From: Klebsiella sp. WP3-W18-ESBL-02
GTDB lineage: Bacteria; Pseudomonadota; Gammaproteobacteria; Enterobacterales; Enterobacteriaceae
Assembly (NCBI RefSeq): GCF_014168815.1
Contig: NZ_AP021972.1
Span: 3,906,001 to 3,970,000, forward strand
Length of the DNA stretch: 64,000 bases
Direction of reading: 5' to 3'
The stretch's first letter is position 1; every line of letters begins with the position of its first letter. The notes beneath the pieces were generated by a model. The model was given only the letters and a program-made list of their open reading frames with translations, was not told the origin of the DNA and searched no databases. Positions 45,773-53,765 of the stretch are shown here, one piece after another. Made by a program: the position numbers and the translations under genes.

Positions 45773-46393
45773 TTAAGCCAGTCGCAGCATGCACGTCCCG
45801 CACGCTCTGGCAATATCGAGATGAGCAACCTCCGCTGGCTGATTCGCCGCATCAATCATTTCCTGCACGTCCCGGCTTGCACCGTAACGGCGAACCACGC
45901 CCACAAACTCTTCCACGTCATGGCCGCGCAGCTTCAGCTTTGGCTGCCCTTCCTGCGTGAACTTCGGCGCGCCAAATTCATCTGTCGCCTGGCAGATGTG
46001 ATAAAGCTCGTGCTCTATCAGCGCACAGAATTCCAGATCGGAACATTGCGAGCAGTAATCAGCGGCCAGCGTGATGATGAACTGCGGCACCCTGCCGAAC
46101 CATTCATACATCTGCTGCTCCATCCGCGCTTTCTGCCAGCCTCCAGCCCGCATGGCCACTTCTTCCGCCTGCCCCAGCACGGAACGCCCTTTCTTCTCGA
46201 AAGCGTTAGACGCCCAGAGAAAGCACAGATCCGCTTCAAGCAAATGCTGGTGGTCATGGTTGTAGAGGTCACCCTCATCGCTCAGGATGTGCTGATTCAG
46301 CCACTCGCCAACGTCATTAGCGGGCATAATGCTGATGTACGGCTTCGGGTCAGGTGGCATCGTAAAATGCGCTGGTGGGTGTGGTCTGTTCAT
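45773..46393 (-). CDS. Putative metallopeptidase-like phage protein
   Basis: A 206-residue protein with a zinc-protease motif HELYH (in FCALIEHELYHICQATDE) plus several cysteines (ADYCSQCSDLEFC). The usual HEXXH ligands are therefore present, a downstream third ligand could be the H of GHDVEEF. Proteins of this kind precede the terminase genes in many enterobacterial prophages; the substrate is unknown. ATG 46393 has a GGA site. Confidence 0.7.
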   Translation of the reverse strand: MNRPHPPAHFTMPPDPKPYISIMPANDVGEWLNQHILSDEGDLYNHDHQHLLEADLCFLWASNAFEKKGRSVLGQAEEVAMRAGGWQKARMEQQMYEWFGRVPQFIITLAADYCSQCSDLEFCALIEHELYHICQATDEFGAPKFTQEGQPKLKLRGHDVEEFVGVVRRYGASRDVQEMIDAANQPAEVAHLDIARACGTCMLRLA

Positions 46394-46453
46394 GAATAAT
46401 TCCAGTGCTCCATTATCGAAGCCCCTCAATGAAGGGCTTCTGTAATGCCGCGA

Positions 46454-46972
46454 TCAGCCAATAAGTAATTCCGGCTGCGTTACCTGCATGATGTGCTCAT
46501 GTTCGAGCTCCAGGACGCGCTTCTCTTTCTTCCGCTCGTTCATCAAACGGCTTCCGATCGTGCCTTTCAGCTTTGAGCGCGTTTCTTTGATGGCGTAGCG
46601 ATGCTGCAATTCTTCACCCATCGCCATGCGCCGGTTTAGCTGCTCGGCCATCCAGTTGAAGGCATTGATGTAACACTCCTTCACTGCGGCAGCTGTTTTG
46701 CCAGTGAATCCCATCACTAGCATCATGCATCCGTCGCGGGTGATGTTATACATAGGCTGAACATCGCCATTTTTATCAATGAAATCAATGGGCGCAAAAT
46801 TGCGCTGGGTGAAGTCATCGGAGCATTTCAGGTTACGTATGGCACGCAAAACGTCTTTGTGTCGCTTGCCAAAGTAATCCGCCACCTTGAGTGATGTGGT
46901 GATTATCTTGTTGTCGAGGGTCGTGACCATTTCGCGGAAGTCGAAGGCCGGAATAACTGACGGATTATTCAT
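46454..46972 (-). CDS. Rha-family phage regulatory protein
   Basis: A 172-residue Rha-type protein: MVTTLDNKIITTSLKVADYF, then GKRHKDVLRAIRNLKCSDDF and PMYNITRDGCMMLVMGFTGK. Rha proteins of phi80 and P22-type phages interfere with growth in hosts lacking IHF and probably act as DNA-binding regulators. The C-terminal 60 residues are a charged helix. A gap of about 200 bases separates it from the lysis cassette. Confidence 0.88.
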   Translation of the reverse strand: MNNPSVIPAFDFREMVTTLDNKIITTSLKVADYFGKRHKDVLRAIRNLKCSDDFTQRNFAPIDFIDKNGDVQPMYNITRDGCMMLVMGFTGKTAAAVKECYINAFNWMAEQLNRRMAMGEELQHRYAIKETRSKLKGTIGSRLMNERKKEKRVLELEHEHIMQVTQPELLIG

Positions 46973-47114
46973 AGCGTCTTTACCTTTTAGAAAGTGAGCC
47001 TGTCTCACAGAAAAGCCGCCCGAGAGAGGTCGCCACCTATAACGGCATTTCTCAGGCTCGCTTACTGAAAGGCTCTCGTTAATATGCGCGTGAGATGCGC
47101 GTTTACTGCGGACA

Positions 47115-47139
47115 TAAAAAAGCCCCGCATCGCGAGGCT
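47115..47139 (-). terminator. Terminator after the lysis cassette
   Basis: On the minus strand AGCCTCGC, GAT, GCGGGGCT (one G-T pair) is followed by T6. It separates lysis from morphogenesis genes; antiterminated late transcription would pass. Confidence 0.82.
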
Positions 47140-47170
47140 CATTAAATTGACTTTGTGATTTGCAAAAAAA

Positions 47171-47638
47171 TTATTTCAGGCATTGCGTCCTGATGTATTC
47201 CTGCAGGTAGTTAACCTGCGCGGTTATCCTGTCGATTCCACTTCGGAGACGGTAATAATTGAGTTCAGCATCTGCTGTAAGTCTTGGGCTTTCTCCATCG
47301 CCCATGCTGCTGGCTCCGGTCGTTGACTTTGCACAGGTGGCGGCGACTTGCAGCCGCTTACGGCCAGCAATGACATCGCTATGCAGACGCTCAATGGTTT
47401 CTTTCGCATCAGCCAGTTCTCCGGTGTATTTGGCATCCAGTGCAGCGACATCACGCTGGCGGGTCTGCATGTCTTTAATGGTGGCGGTCGCCAGGAGGAG
47501 TTTCTCAGTGGCCTTATCGCGCTGGTCTCTGTAAGTGATGGCGTTGTCGCGGTAGTGGTTCACGAAGAAAGCCAGTGCGCCGATTAACGCCAGCACCAGC
47601 AACTGCAGCCAGTAACGCTTAACCAGTGCGCTAATCAT
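47171..47638 (-). CDS. Rz: Spanin inner-membrane subunit Rz
   Basis: A 155-residue protein with an N-terminal membrane anchor (YWLQLLVLALIGALAFFVNH) and a long periplasmic coiled coil (TEKLLLATATIKDMQTRQRD). Together with Rz1 it fuses inner and outer membranes in the last step of lysis. The start overlaps the endolysin stop by four bases. Confidence 0.9.
   Translation of the reverse strand: MISALVKRYWLQLLVLALIGALAFFVNHYRDNAITYRDQRDKATEKLLLATATIKDMQTRQRDVAALDAKYTGELADAKETIERLHSDVIAGRKRLQVAATCAKSTTGASSMGDGESPRLTADAELNYYRLRSGIDRITAQVNYLQEYIRTQCLK
47224..47409 (-). CDS. Rz1: Spanin outer-membrane lipoprotein Rz1 (nested in Rz)
   Basis: A 61-residue lipoprotein in another frame inside Rz: MRKKPLSVCIAMSLLAVSGC with lipobox LAVSGC, then the proline-rich KSPPPVQSQRPEPAAW. 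Complete nesting within Rz is the lambda arrangement. Confidence 0.88.
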   Translation of the reverse strand: MRKKPLSVCIAMSLLAVSGCKSPPPVQSQRPEPAAWAMEKAQDLQQMLNSIITVSEVESTG

Positions 47639-48084
47639 GACAGGAACAGAGCTCGCTCTGCCTCCCGCCGACGTGTCAGCCCATTCAGCACCTTCCCACC
47701 AGCTTTATTCCAGCGCAGGAACTCATCGGCTGCACCAGCGTAATCTCCGGCGTTGAGTTTTCGCAGGAGAGTCGATGTCGACAATGACCGCGCACCGAGG
47801 TTATACGTGAACGACACCAGGGCATCGAACTGGCCTTGTGTCAGCTTCACCCTGACAACTTTCAGCACGTCATTCTCATAACCAACAAGCCCTGTTTTCA
47901 GAAGCCTGTCAGCGGTTTGCTGGTCGATAGTCATACCGCGCTTTACTGGCTTTCCGTCAACCGGATGGGTCCAGCCATAGCCGATGGTCCACGGCGCATC
48001 TCCCGTTCCGGGGTCGGGGTAAGCAGTCAGCCGACAACCTTCAAATTTTTTTATCAGAGCAATTCCGTCAGGACTGGTTTGCAT
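47635..48084 (-). CDS. Endolysin (GH24 lysozyme)
   Basis: A 149-residue muramidase: ALIKKFEGCRLTAYPDPGTG supplies the catalytic glutamate, and APWTIGYGWTHP the usual T/C/D-region. No signal-anchor is present, so it needs the holin for release. GGGAG precedes ATG 48084, which overlaps the holin stop. Confidence 0.92.
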   Translation of the reverse strand: MQTSPDGIALIKKFEGCRLTAYPDPGTGDAPWTIGYGWTHPVDGKPVKRGMTIDQQTADRLLKTGLVGYENDVLKVVRVKLTQGQFDALVSFTYNLGARSLSTSTLLRKLNAGDYAGAADEFLRWNKAGGKVLNGLTRRREAERALFLS

Positions 48085-48391
48085 CGTCAACTCCCGCATT
48101 TTTTGCTGCAAGTTTTTTAATCAGTTTGCCGATCGAATCGGTGCCGATGTATCCAATAAAGACGCTGGCTATGTAGGCGAGGTTGCTGCTCAGGCCGATA
48201 AAGTCCAGAAGGTCACGAACGAACCAGGCAATCATCGCGCACATCAGCGCATCAATTAGCGTTTTTGTTACCGCGCCGCCGTTATAGCGACCACGCAGAT
48301 ACGCCATGATAAAAGCCAGCATTGCACCAATACCCTGCTCCTTGGCGGCAAGTAGCGCAGCGATGAAATCTTGTTTGTATGGCATTTTCAT
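48068..48391 (-). CDS. Holin
   Basis: A 107-residue protein with three predicted membrane helices (IAALLAAKEQGIGAMLAFIM, LIDALMCAMIAWFVRDLL, LAYIASVFIGYIGTDSIG) and a charged C-terminus, of the lambda-holin type. The ATG at 48391 has GGAGG; a second ATG two codons later (MKMPYK) could give a shorter form, as in lambda S105/S107. Confidence 0.87.
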   Translation of the reverse strand: MKMPYKQDFIAALLAAKEQGIGAMLAFIMAYLRGRYNGGAVTKTLIDALMCAMIAWFVRDLLDFIGLSSNLAYIASVFIGYIGTDSIGKLIKKLAAKNAGVDDANQS

Positions 48392-48498
48392 AGTCCTCAC
48401 CTCCGATTTTCCGGATGGTGCTGTGTGTGTTTGTAGGGGAAAGGCCGTCAGACTCTGATTGCTACATGGCATCTGAAAATGATATCTGCGGCCTGCAA

Positions 48499-48523
48499 TA
48501 AAAAAGCCCACGGCGCGGTGGGC
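48499..48523 (-). terminator. Terminator between tRNA and holin
   Basis: On the minus strand GCCCAC, loop CGCGCC, GTGGGC and a run of at least six T. A likely member of the set of late terminators overcome by the antiterminator. Confidence 0.87.
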
Positions 48524-48573
48524 AATAGAGGGTAGTGCGTTGAGCTTTTGCTCTTATGGTCCTGGTAGGTATT

Positions 48574-48648
48574 TGGCGGGACAGGAAGGATTCGAACCTT
48601 CGACCAATCGGTTAACAGCCGATCTCACAACCTCTGTGCTTCTGACCC
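48574..48648 (-). tRNA. Phage-encoded tRNA-Asn (GTT)
   Basis: A 75-base cloverleaf: acceptor GGGTCAG with CTGTCCC (six of seven pairs, one T-T mismatch), anticodon stem ATCGG/CCGAT with loop CTGTTAA (anticodon GTT), perfect T-arm GAAGG/CCTTC with TTCGAAT, and encoded CCA. The D-arm is weak (CAC/GTG). It lies between Q and the holin, where other lambdoid phages carry tRNAs; late transcription would raise its level. It may supply Asn codons AAC/AAU during virion synthesis. Confidence 0.82.
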
Positions 48649-48655
48649 TGAATGC

Positions 48656-48684
48656 AAAAAGCCCCTGCATTTCTGCAAGGGCTT
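48656..48684 (-). terminator. Terminator downstream of the Q-like gene (tR'-like)
   Basis: On the minus strand AAGCCCTTGCA pairs with TGCAGGGGCTT (one bulge) followed by T5. Placed between the antiterminator gene and the first late gene, it is the natural target for antitermination of the late transcript. Confidence 0.8.
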
Positions 48685-48766
48685 AAATGTGGTTCACACC
48701 GCTCCGCGCAAGGCATCTCCGCTGGTGGGTAAGCTCTTTCGCCTTTGACGTCCGAGCATATCTGAA

Positions 48767-49450
48767 TTATGCAGTTTCAAAACTCGTTTTCAAGTCTTTT
48801 TCGCAAGTTTTTGCATTTTCGAAGCCAAATTCATCTTTTAACGTGAAGAAGACAGCAGAATTAAACAACTCAATACACCAGCGCACACGGTCAATACATT
48901 GCTTTTCGGTCAGAAACGGCGCGTAGTAATACTGCATCCATCGTGCCATGCCATTGATGGTTTTCCGCCATGTGTAATAGTCCTTCCCTATCTCATACAC
49001 GGGATTCCCCGGCTTGAAGGACTTCAGGATGATAGCCTCCATGAATGCAGCTTCCTCCTGGTCTCCGGCATTGCCGATCAGGTCAGAAAGCGATTTCTTC
49101 GGCCAGATGATGGCTTTCGCCTGGTCAAACAACGCATCGCCGGTATAGCCAATTTTACGCAGACCAGACAATACAGTAGCGATCCGCTCCTGCTGTTCGC
49201 CAGTCCAGCCGGTCAATATCATTGACCACATACCGCCGCCACCAGAAAGGTGCTCTGTTCCGCTGCCCCCATACATGCCGCCCCAGTGGTTCAGCAACGA
49301 ACGAACCCAACGGCTTTGCGATGGTGTAAGTCGGCGGTATTTCCCCAGGTAAGATCTGCGTGGTGCTGCTGCCAGCATCACCCAGGCGTTTTGCGGGTTG
49401 GTACGCTCAACAGACGCTTTCTGGTAATTGTTAATGTCGTTGCGTGTCAT
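48767..49450 (-). CDS. Q-like late antiterminator (DUF1133)
   Basis: A 227-residue protein of the DUF1133 antitermination family: YRRLTPSQSRWVRSLLNHWG, SGGGGMWSMILTGWTGEQQE and TWRKTINGMARWMQYYYAPF. It should allow RNA polymerase to read through the terminators before and within the late operon. ATG 49450 has AGGAG and overlaps the RusA stop (ATGA). Confidence 0.85.
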   Translation of the reverse strand: MTRNDINNYQKASVERTNPQNAWVMLAAAPRRSYLGKYRRLTPSQSRWVRSLLNHWGGMYGGSGTEHLSGGGGMWSMILTGWTGEQQERIATVLSGLRKIGYTGDALFDQAKAIIWPKKSLSDLIGNAGDQEEAAFMEAIILKSFKPGNPVYEIGKDYYTWRKTINGMARWMQYYYAPFLTEKQCIDRVRWCIELFNSAVFFTLKDEFGFENAKTCEKDLKTSFETA

Positions 49451-49806
49451 TCTGCATTCTCCTGGATAATGATCTGGCCTGTCTCTCCCCATCGTTTCGT
49501 TACCCTGCCGTCCCATATCCGACAGTCATCATCGAATATCGCATCCAATAACGCTTTCTCCAGATTGTCCTTATCCGGCTTGGTCTGGTGAGGCTGGCCA
49601 TCATGCTGCTGACGCTTCTTCTTGCTCCAGCTTTTCGGCATGGGCAAAACGAATGTTATGTGGTAACCGGATTCCGGGAGGGTTATACCGAGACGGCGCA
49701 CCTGGGCTTTAAAAAACCAGTAAGCAGAGGTTTCCGGCCTGCTGCGCCAGCGATCGCTCCTGGTCATACGGGGCTTGCCGATCGGGGTGATATCGTAAAT
49801 TTTCAT
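49447..49806 (-). CDS. rusA: Holliday-junction resolvase RusA
   Basis: A 119-residue RusA: DITPIGKPRMTRSDRW, FVLPMPKSWSKKKRQQHDGQ, and the metal-binding KPDKDNLEKALLDAIFDDD. It resolves recombination intermediates of replicating phage DNA before packaging. Overlaps both neighbours by four bases. Confidence 0.93.
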   Translation of the reverse strand: MKIYDITPIGKPRMTRSDRWRSRPETSAYWFFKAQVRRLGITLPESGYHITFVLPMPKSWSKKKRQQHDGQPHQTKPDKDNLEKALLDAIFDDDCRIWDGRVTKRWGETGQIIIQENAE

Positions 49807-50102
49807 GCTGGCACCACCAGCCCAAGGCTGGCGATCTGGATAACGGTCAAAACGATGGCGCGGTCCATAAGCTGGCGACGTTCGTCGCGCGATAGCTTGC
49901 TCCCGTTGTCGATGCTGTCATGGCAGCAAACGCAGATCGCCGCTGTGGCGCAATCATCGGCTTTCATACCCATGCCTTTGCCTTCGTTACGGTGCGCAAC
50001 CTGCGTCCCCCATGAACCGCATAACACGCACTGTTCGATCTGCCCGACAGCGGCGAGCCATTTTTTGCTGCGGTAGGTTAGCTGATTGGAGTTATTTAGC
50101 AT
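49803..50102 (-). CDS. DUF1364 (Ref-like nuclease domain) protein
   Basis: A 99-residue protein with CVLCGSWGTQVAHRNEGKGM and AICVCCHDSIDNG, two CxxC pairs and histidines typical of an HNH-like DUF1364 nuclease domain. Common in nin regions. ATG 50102 has GGGAGAG upstream. Confidence 0.85.
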   Translation of the reverse strand: MLNNSNQLTYRSKKWLAAVGQIEQCVLCGSWGTQVAHRNEGKGMGMKADDCATAAICVCCHDSIDNGSKLSRDERRQLMDRAIVLTVIQIASLGLVVPA

Positions 50103-50544
50103 TACTCTCCCCCCAACGCTTCGCCCACTCGATTTCATTGCGGGATTTTTCGCTGAAGGTGACGCCCTGCTGGGTGCCGAACCAGTAAATCGTCTCGATG
50201 ACTTCAACCATCTGGGGAATGGTCATTTTGCTGGTGCGCTGGCCGAACATAACGACACCGCCATCAAGGCCGGGAGCCATTCGCTGTTCCTGCTTTTTGG
50301 TCTTCGCCACCAGCGCGGTGATGAGGTCTTTCCAGTCGTCGGAATCGTATTTATTACCGAACCAGAGAACCTGGTCGGAGAGGTCTTTCAGGAGCGGCCA
50401 CATCTTGCGGTTTTGAATGGCTGTGCGCGTCGACTCTTTGACGTCGAGAATCAGCGGGCGCTTGCTGTCGACCGGCAACTGACGGATGTAGTTGATAGCG
50501 TTCTGTTTGACGCTTTCGTTAATGAGGTGGAATTGTTGGCTCAC
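50092..50544 (-). CDS. ninB: Recombination protein NinB (Orf)
   Basis: A 150-residue NinB: PLILDVKESTRTAIQNRKMW, MWPLLKDLSDQVLWFGNKYD and TKKQEQRMAPGLDGGVVMFG. It binds single-stranded DNA and helps replace RecFOR functions in lambda recombination. Starts at GTG 50544, overlapping the small upstream gene (GTGA). Confidence 0.92.
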   Translation of the reverse strand: MSQQFHLINESVKQNAINYIRQLPVDSKRPLILDVKESTRTAIQNRKMWPLLKDLSDQVLWFGNKYDSDDWKDLITALVAKTKKQEQRMAPGLDGGVVMFGQRTSKMTIPQMVEVIETIYWFGTQQGVTFSEKSRNEIEWAKRWGESNAK

Positions 50545-50639
50545 GCTTCACCCCCGAAGAGGGTAAGCGACAGATACGACAAATCGCTGACGTCGGATAA
50601 CGTCAGGCGATTGTGTTTATGCTGGTGGTGCTGCGCCAT
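50541..50639 (-). CDS. Small histidine-rich protein, 32 residues
   Basis: MAQHHQHKHNRLTLSDVSDL then SYLSLTLFGGEA. GGAG lies ten bases upstream of the ATG, and the stop overlaps the ninB start, suggesting translational coupling. It is the first gene after a good promoter. Function unknown; it may mainly set ninB translation. Confidence 0.65.
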   Translation of the reverse strand: MAQHHQHKHNRLTLSDVSDLSYLSLTLFGGEA

Positions 50640-50693
50640 GGTGTTCTCCGTGGCGCGAATGTCCGGGTGTCAGTTGTTCAGGCTGACAGGGAT

Positions 50694-50722
50694 ATTATGG
50701 CTGGGCGTGCAGGCAAAAGCAA
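50694..50722 (-). promoter_or_regulatory. Sigma-70 promoter of the nin region
   Basis: On the minus strand TTGCTT, 17 bases, CATAAT. It stands between a terminator and the small gene at 50639 and would drive ninB, RusA and the antiterminator independently of PR. Confidence 0.6.
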
Positions 50723-50734
50723 TTTGGCAGCAAA

Positions 50735-50757
50735 GAAAAAAGCCTCCGAAGAGGCTT
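50735..50757 (-). terminator. Terminator in the right operon
   Basis: On the minus strand AAGCCTC, loop TTCG, GAGGCTT, then a T-run and CTTT. It lies shortly after the gene at 50785 and closes the first part of the right operon. Confidence 0.88.
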
Positions 50758-50784
50758 GTATGTTATTGATTGCATTGTGACATG

Positions 50785-51123
50785 TCACACCGATAATTTG
50801 ATTTCATGCCATCCGCGCGTAACCCAGCATTGCGAATCACCGTCGCAAGGACACGACTCAACCGGCAGCGCATCGCCACATTTCCCGCAGCGGTTCGCGC
50901 TGATTGATTTGATGCGACCACGAACGCGGGCATCGTCCTGGCGGATCAGCATTGCGACGTATTCACTCATTTCATACGGCGCTCGCCCCGGGCGGCGGGT
51001 GGCACAATTGCGCTCCAGCATCTCCAGTTCCTGCGTATCAAGTATGATCTCAAATTTACGCCCACCAGCAGCGGCTTGCCGGGCGCGCTGCGCGGCTTTG
51101 CGTTCTGCGGCAGATTTAGCCAT
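50785..51123 (-). CDS. Phage protein with basic N-terminus and cysteine cluster
   Basis: A 112-residue protein. The N-terminal helix is Ala/Arg-rich (AAERKAAQRARQAAAGGRKF), and FEIILDTQELEMLERNCATR resembles a ribbon-helix-helix start. A CxxC-type cluster (NRCGKCGDALPVESCPCDGD) may bind zinc. A DNA-binding role is plausible; the family is not named with certainty. Confidence 0.65.
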   Translation of the reverse strand: MAKSAAERKAAQRARQAAAGGRKFEIILDTQELEMLERNCATRRPGRAPYEMSEYVAMLIRQDDARVRGRIKSISANRCGKCGDALPVESCPCDGDSQCWVTRGWHEIKLSV

Positions 51124-51605
51124 CAGTATTCACCCCAGCTATATTCTGATGCAATCGGCCCCGGCTGGTTGGCAGCGAGGAATGTATCACTTTCTGGTAG
51201 TTTCTCGACCTTACAGCGATATCCCTCGGAAATGATCCCGGCCTCGCGAAGACCAGAGAGACACATGCGCGCCGTTTCTTCGGCGAGCTGAATCTTGTTA
51301 ATCTGGTGGGTTTTGCGACGAACAAATGCCTGCAACGCCTCTTCTTTGGTGTAATGGTAACGGGAGCGATCAGCGCCTTTTAAGCAGCGTTTAACATGGT
51401 GTTTCTGGTTCGCAGGCTGTCCACCGGTCCGGTATTTAACAAGCTGCTCGTTGGTCATGTACGGCATATCTTCGACGTGCCAGAAGGTCTTCTCTGTCTC
51501 GCGGATGATTACGCGCTTCCACAAAGTGACGATCGGGCGGCCTTCGCTGTCGTTCCCGTCATAGTAGCGATAGCAGTATTTTTTACCTTCGGTGATTCTG
51601 TTCAT
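51123..51605 (-). CDS. Phage protein of unknown function
   Basis: A 160-residue protein beginning MNRITEGKKYCYRYYDGNDS with KETFWHVEDMP-like and EETARMCLSGLREAGIISEG segments. No motif recognised. It overlaps its neighbours by one and four bases, so it belongs to the replication-linked cluster of accessory genes. Confidence 0.6.
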   Translation of the reverse strand: MNRITEGKKYCYRYYDGNDSEGRPIVTLWKRVIIRETEKTFWHVEDMPYMTNEQLVKYRTGGQPANQKHHVKRCLKGADRSRYHYTKEEALQAFVRRKTHQINKIQLAEETARMCLSGLREAGIISEGYRCKVEKLPESDTFLAANQPGPIASEYSWGEY

Positions 51606-52081
51606 GCGGCACCTTCCTGAATATCAAGACCTTTGGATTCATTGCGCTTATGGCGCTCCCAAAACCACTGGTGAAGTTCCATCAGCTCTTTGTCGAGGGG
51701 CGCGTATTCGCGGTCGAAATAGGCCTGAGCGTCTTTCTCGTCCTCGCTGGGTAATTCGCCGGGACCAAGCAGGGTGTTAAAAATCCATTCCATCCCGTTC
51801 CTGGCATCGCCGGTGGTGCGCCAGTCGATAATCGCCGCTTGCATCACAAGCAGGTTCTTACCGAACATCCGATCAAGCTCTTTGAAGCGATTGCGAATGT
51901 ACTCGTTCTCGTCCTTCAGTTCGACGTTCTGCTTCTCTGCGCCAGCCAACACATCAGCGCGAGCACGCTGCACATCCAGCTGCGTAGCCAGCTCACGAAC
52001 CAGCGCGGCAGACTCAGCGCAATGCAGCTCTTTCGCTATCGCATGCCCGGCAGCTACGAGGTCTTTGGTTTTATTGGTCAT
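51602..52081 (-). CDS. Ead/Ea22-like phage protein
   Basis: A 159-residue protein with a coiled-coil N-terminal half (LVRELATQLDVQRARADVLA, QNVELKDENEYIRNRFKEL). The C-terminal AQAYFDREYAPLDKELMELH resembles ead/Ea22-type proteins of lambdoid phages. Function unknown, not essential in relatives. Confidence 0.55.
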   Translation of the reverse strand: MTNKTKDLVAAGHAIAKELHCAESAALVRELATQLDVQRARADVLAGAEKQNVELKDENEYIRNRFKELDRMFGKNLLVMQAAIIDWRTTGDARNGMEWIFNTLLGPGELPSEDEKDAQAYFDREYAPLDKELMELHQWFWERHKRNESKGLDIQEGAA

Positions 52082-52368
52082 GCCGCGTTCTCCTGATGAA
52101 TGATTTCCAAATCCAGCTTTTGAGCCAGAGCGTGTTCCGCTTTTGCGCCTGCTGAGTTCTGCCAGCCGGACAGCAGGAAAATGCCGTCAGCGCAGCGGAG
52201 CATCGCGAGACAAATATCCATGTACTCTGGCTGGCTCAAGCCATCTGGAAGTGTCGCGGGGTTTAACACTACATGGCCCTCCGAAGCCAGGCGCATAGCC
52301 TCGAAATGGAACGCAGGGCGGTTATATTTCGGAATGCCGGTCATTGGCCCAGCAATGTAGATTTTCAT
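52078..52368 (-). CDS. DUF4406 protein (deoxyribosyltransferase-like)
   Basis: A 96-residue protein: MKIYIAGPMTGIPKYNRPAF and DICLAMLRCADGIFLLSGWQ with SAGAKAEHALA, the DUF4406 pattern, distantly related to nucleoside 2-deoxyribosyltransferases. May act on nucleotides or nucleotide signals. Overlaps both neighbours. Confidence 0.85.
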   Translation of the reverse strand: MKIYIAGPMTGIPKYNRPAFHFEAMRLASEGHVVLNPATLPDGLSQPEYMDICLAMLRCADGIFLLSGWQNSAGAKAEHALAQKLDLEIIHQENAA

Positions 52369-53765
52369 CAGAAATCCCTCTTCTTGTTGGGTCTGGCATC
52401 ATTCGCGCGACGCCTCTGCTCAGCAGCAGCCTGGTCGCAGTCGTAGATCGCACCATTGCGCTGGTCGCAATAAACAACGCCGGTCGGGCCGTGACGGTTC
52501 AGCCGCAGGAGTAACTCGGTTTCGCTCTGGTTCGCGTTCTCGTCGTATGCGCCTTCGCGGTAGATGCCGACCCAGTAATCGCAATCCTGCTCAATCTGCC
52601 CGGTATCGCGGGAATCGCTCGGCATCGGGCGTTTGTTGGTGCGCTTCTCCAGATCGCGGTTCAGCTGGGTAAGCAGCACCACGATGCAGTTCAGCTCCTT
52701 CGCCAGGTTCTTCAGCCCCTTCGTGATAATCCCGTAGGCCAGGTCGTTACGGTCGGCCTTGTCTGCGGTCATCAGCGTCAGGTAGTCCACCAGCACCATG
52801 CCGACAGCGCCGCGTTCTCGTTTGATGCGACGAGACTCTGCAACGATGTGCGCCAGCGTGATCCCCGGCGTATCGTCGACATACAAATTCCCGTTCTGAG
52901 CAAGACGACCAGCAGCAGCAAAGGCCATAGCAACCTTGGTATCGTCATACCGATCGCCATAAAACACGTCGGTATTTACGCTGCTGACCTGCCCTACCAT
53001 GCGTTCCACAATCTGCTTATCCGGCATCTCAAGACTGAACATCAGCGCGGGGAGATGCTCAACTTCGGCACAGTTGACGGCCAGCTGACTATACAGCGTG
53101 GTTTTACCCATCTTCGGACGTGCGCCAATCACCATCAAAGCGCCTTTAACCAGCCCTTTCGGTTGCAGCAGGTCATCCAGCGATCCGATCCCCGTGGATA
53201 GCCCTCGCGTTGCGTCGGAGTCGCTCCAGCGTGCTTCCACCTCGTCCACCCAGTCGCCCATCACTTCCGAAAACTCGCGGAGCCCTCGGCGGTTACCGGT
53301 TTTCGCGTAGTCAGCGATATCGGTGAACAGAGTCTGAATAGCGTCAAACTTCTGGCTGGTGGTCATCCCGTTGCGGGAGAACAGCAGTTCAGTAGCGCTG
53401 GTCAGCTTGTCTATGCCGTAGCGCTCCATGGCTTTCTCGCGCACCAGCATTGCGTAGTGAACGATGTTCGCCGCGCTGGGGGTGTTTTTAGATATCTCGG
53501 CCATGTAAGCGAAGCCACCAGCCTGCTCGCCAAGCCCTTTCGACTCCAGCGACTCAATCAGGGTGATCAGGTCGATAGGCTTCTGGTTGGCTACCAGCTC
53601 CCGCATCTCGGCGAAAATCACCTGGTGGGGGCGGATGTAGAACGATTCTGGTTTGAGCATCGACATGGCGGTCTGGCAGCGATCACTACCGCTATCCAGC
53701 ATCATTCCGCCCAGCACGCTTTGTTCGGCTTCGATGTTCTGCGGGATCATGTTCATGTCTGTCAT
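52368..53765 (-). CDS. Replicative DNA helicase (DnaB-like)
   Basis: A 465-residue phage DnaB: N-terminal domain MIPQNIEAEQSVLGGMMLDS, Walker A GARPKMGKTTLYSQLA, Walker B MVLVDYLTLMTA, and the DnaB motif VVLLTQLNRDLEKRTNKRPM. It replaces lambda P, which loads the host helicase. It overlaps the O-like gene by four bases. Confidence 0.94.
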   Translation of the reverse strand: MTDMNMIPQNIEAEQSVLGGMMLDSGSDRCQTAMSMLKPESFYIRPHQVIFAEMRELVANQKPIDLITLIESLESKGLGEQAGGFAYMAEISKNTPSAANIVHYAMLVREKAMERYGIDKLTSATELLFSRNGMTTSQKFDAIQTLFTDIADYAKTGNRRGLREFSEVMGDWVDEVEARWSDSDATRGLSTGIGSLDDLLQPKGLVKGALMVIGARPKMGKTTLYSQLAVNCAEVEHLPALMFSLEMPDKQIVERMVGQVSSVNTDVFYGDRYDDTKVAMAFAAAGRLAQNGNLYVDDTPGITLAHIVAESRRIKRERGAVGMVLVDYLTLMTADKADRNDLAYGIITKGLKNLAKELNCIVVLLTQLNRDLEKRTNKRPMPSDSRDTGQIEQDCDYWVGIYREGAYDENANQSETELLLRLNRHGPTGVVYCDQRNGAIYDCDQAAAEQRRRANDARPNKKRDF

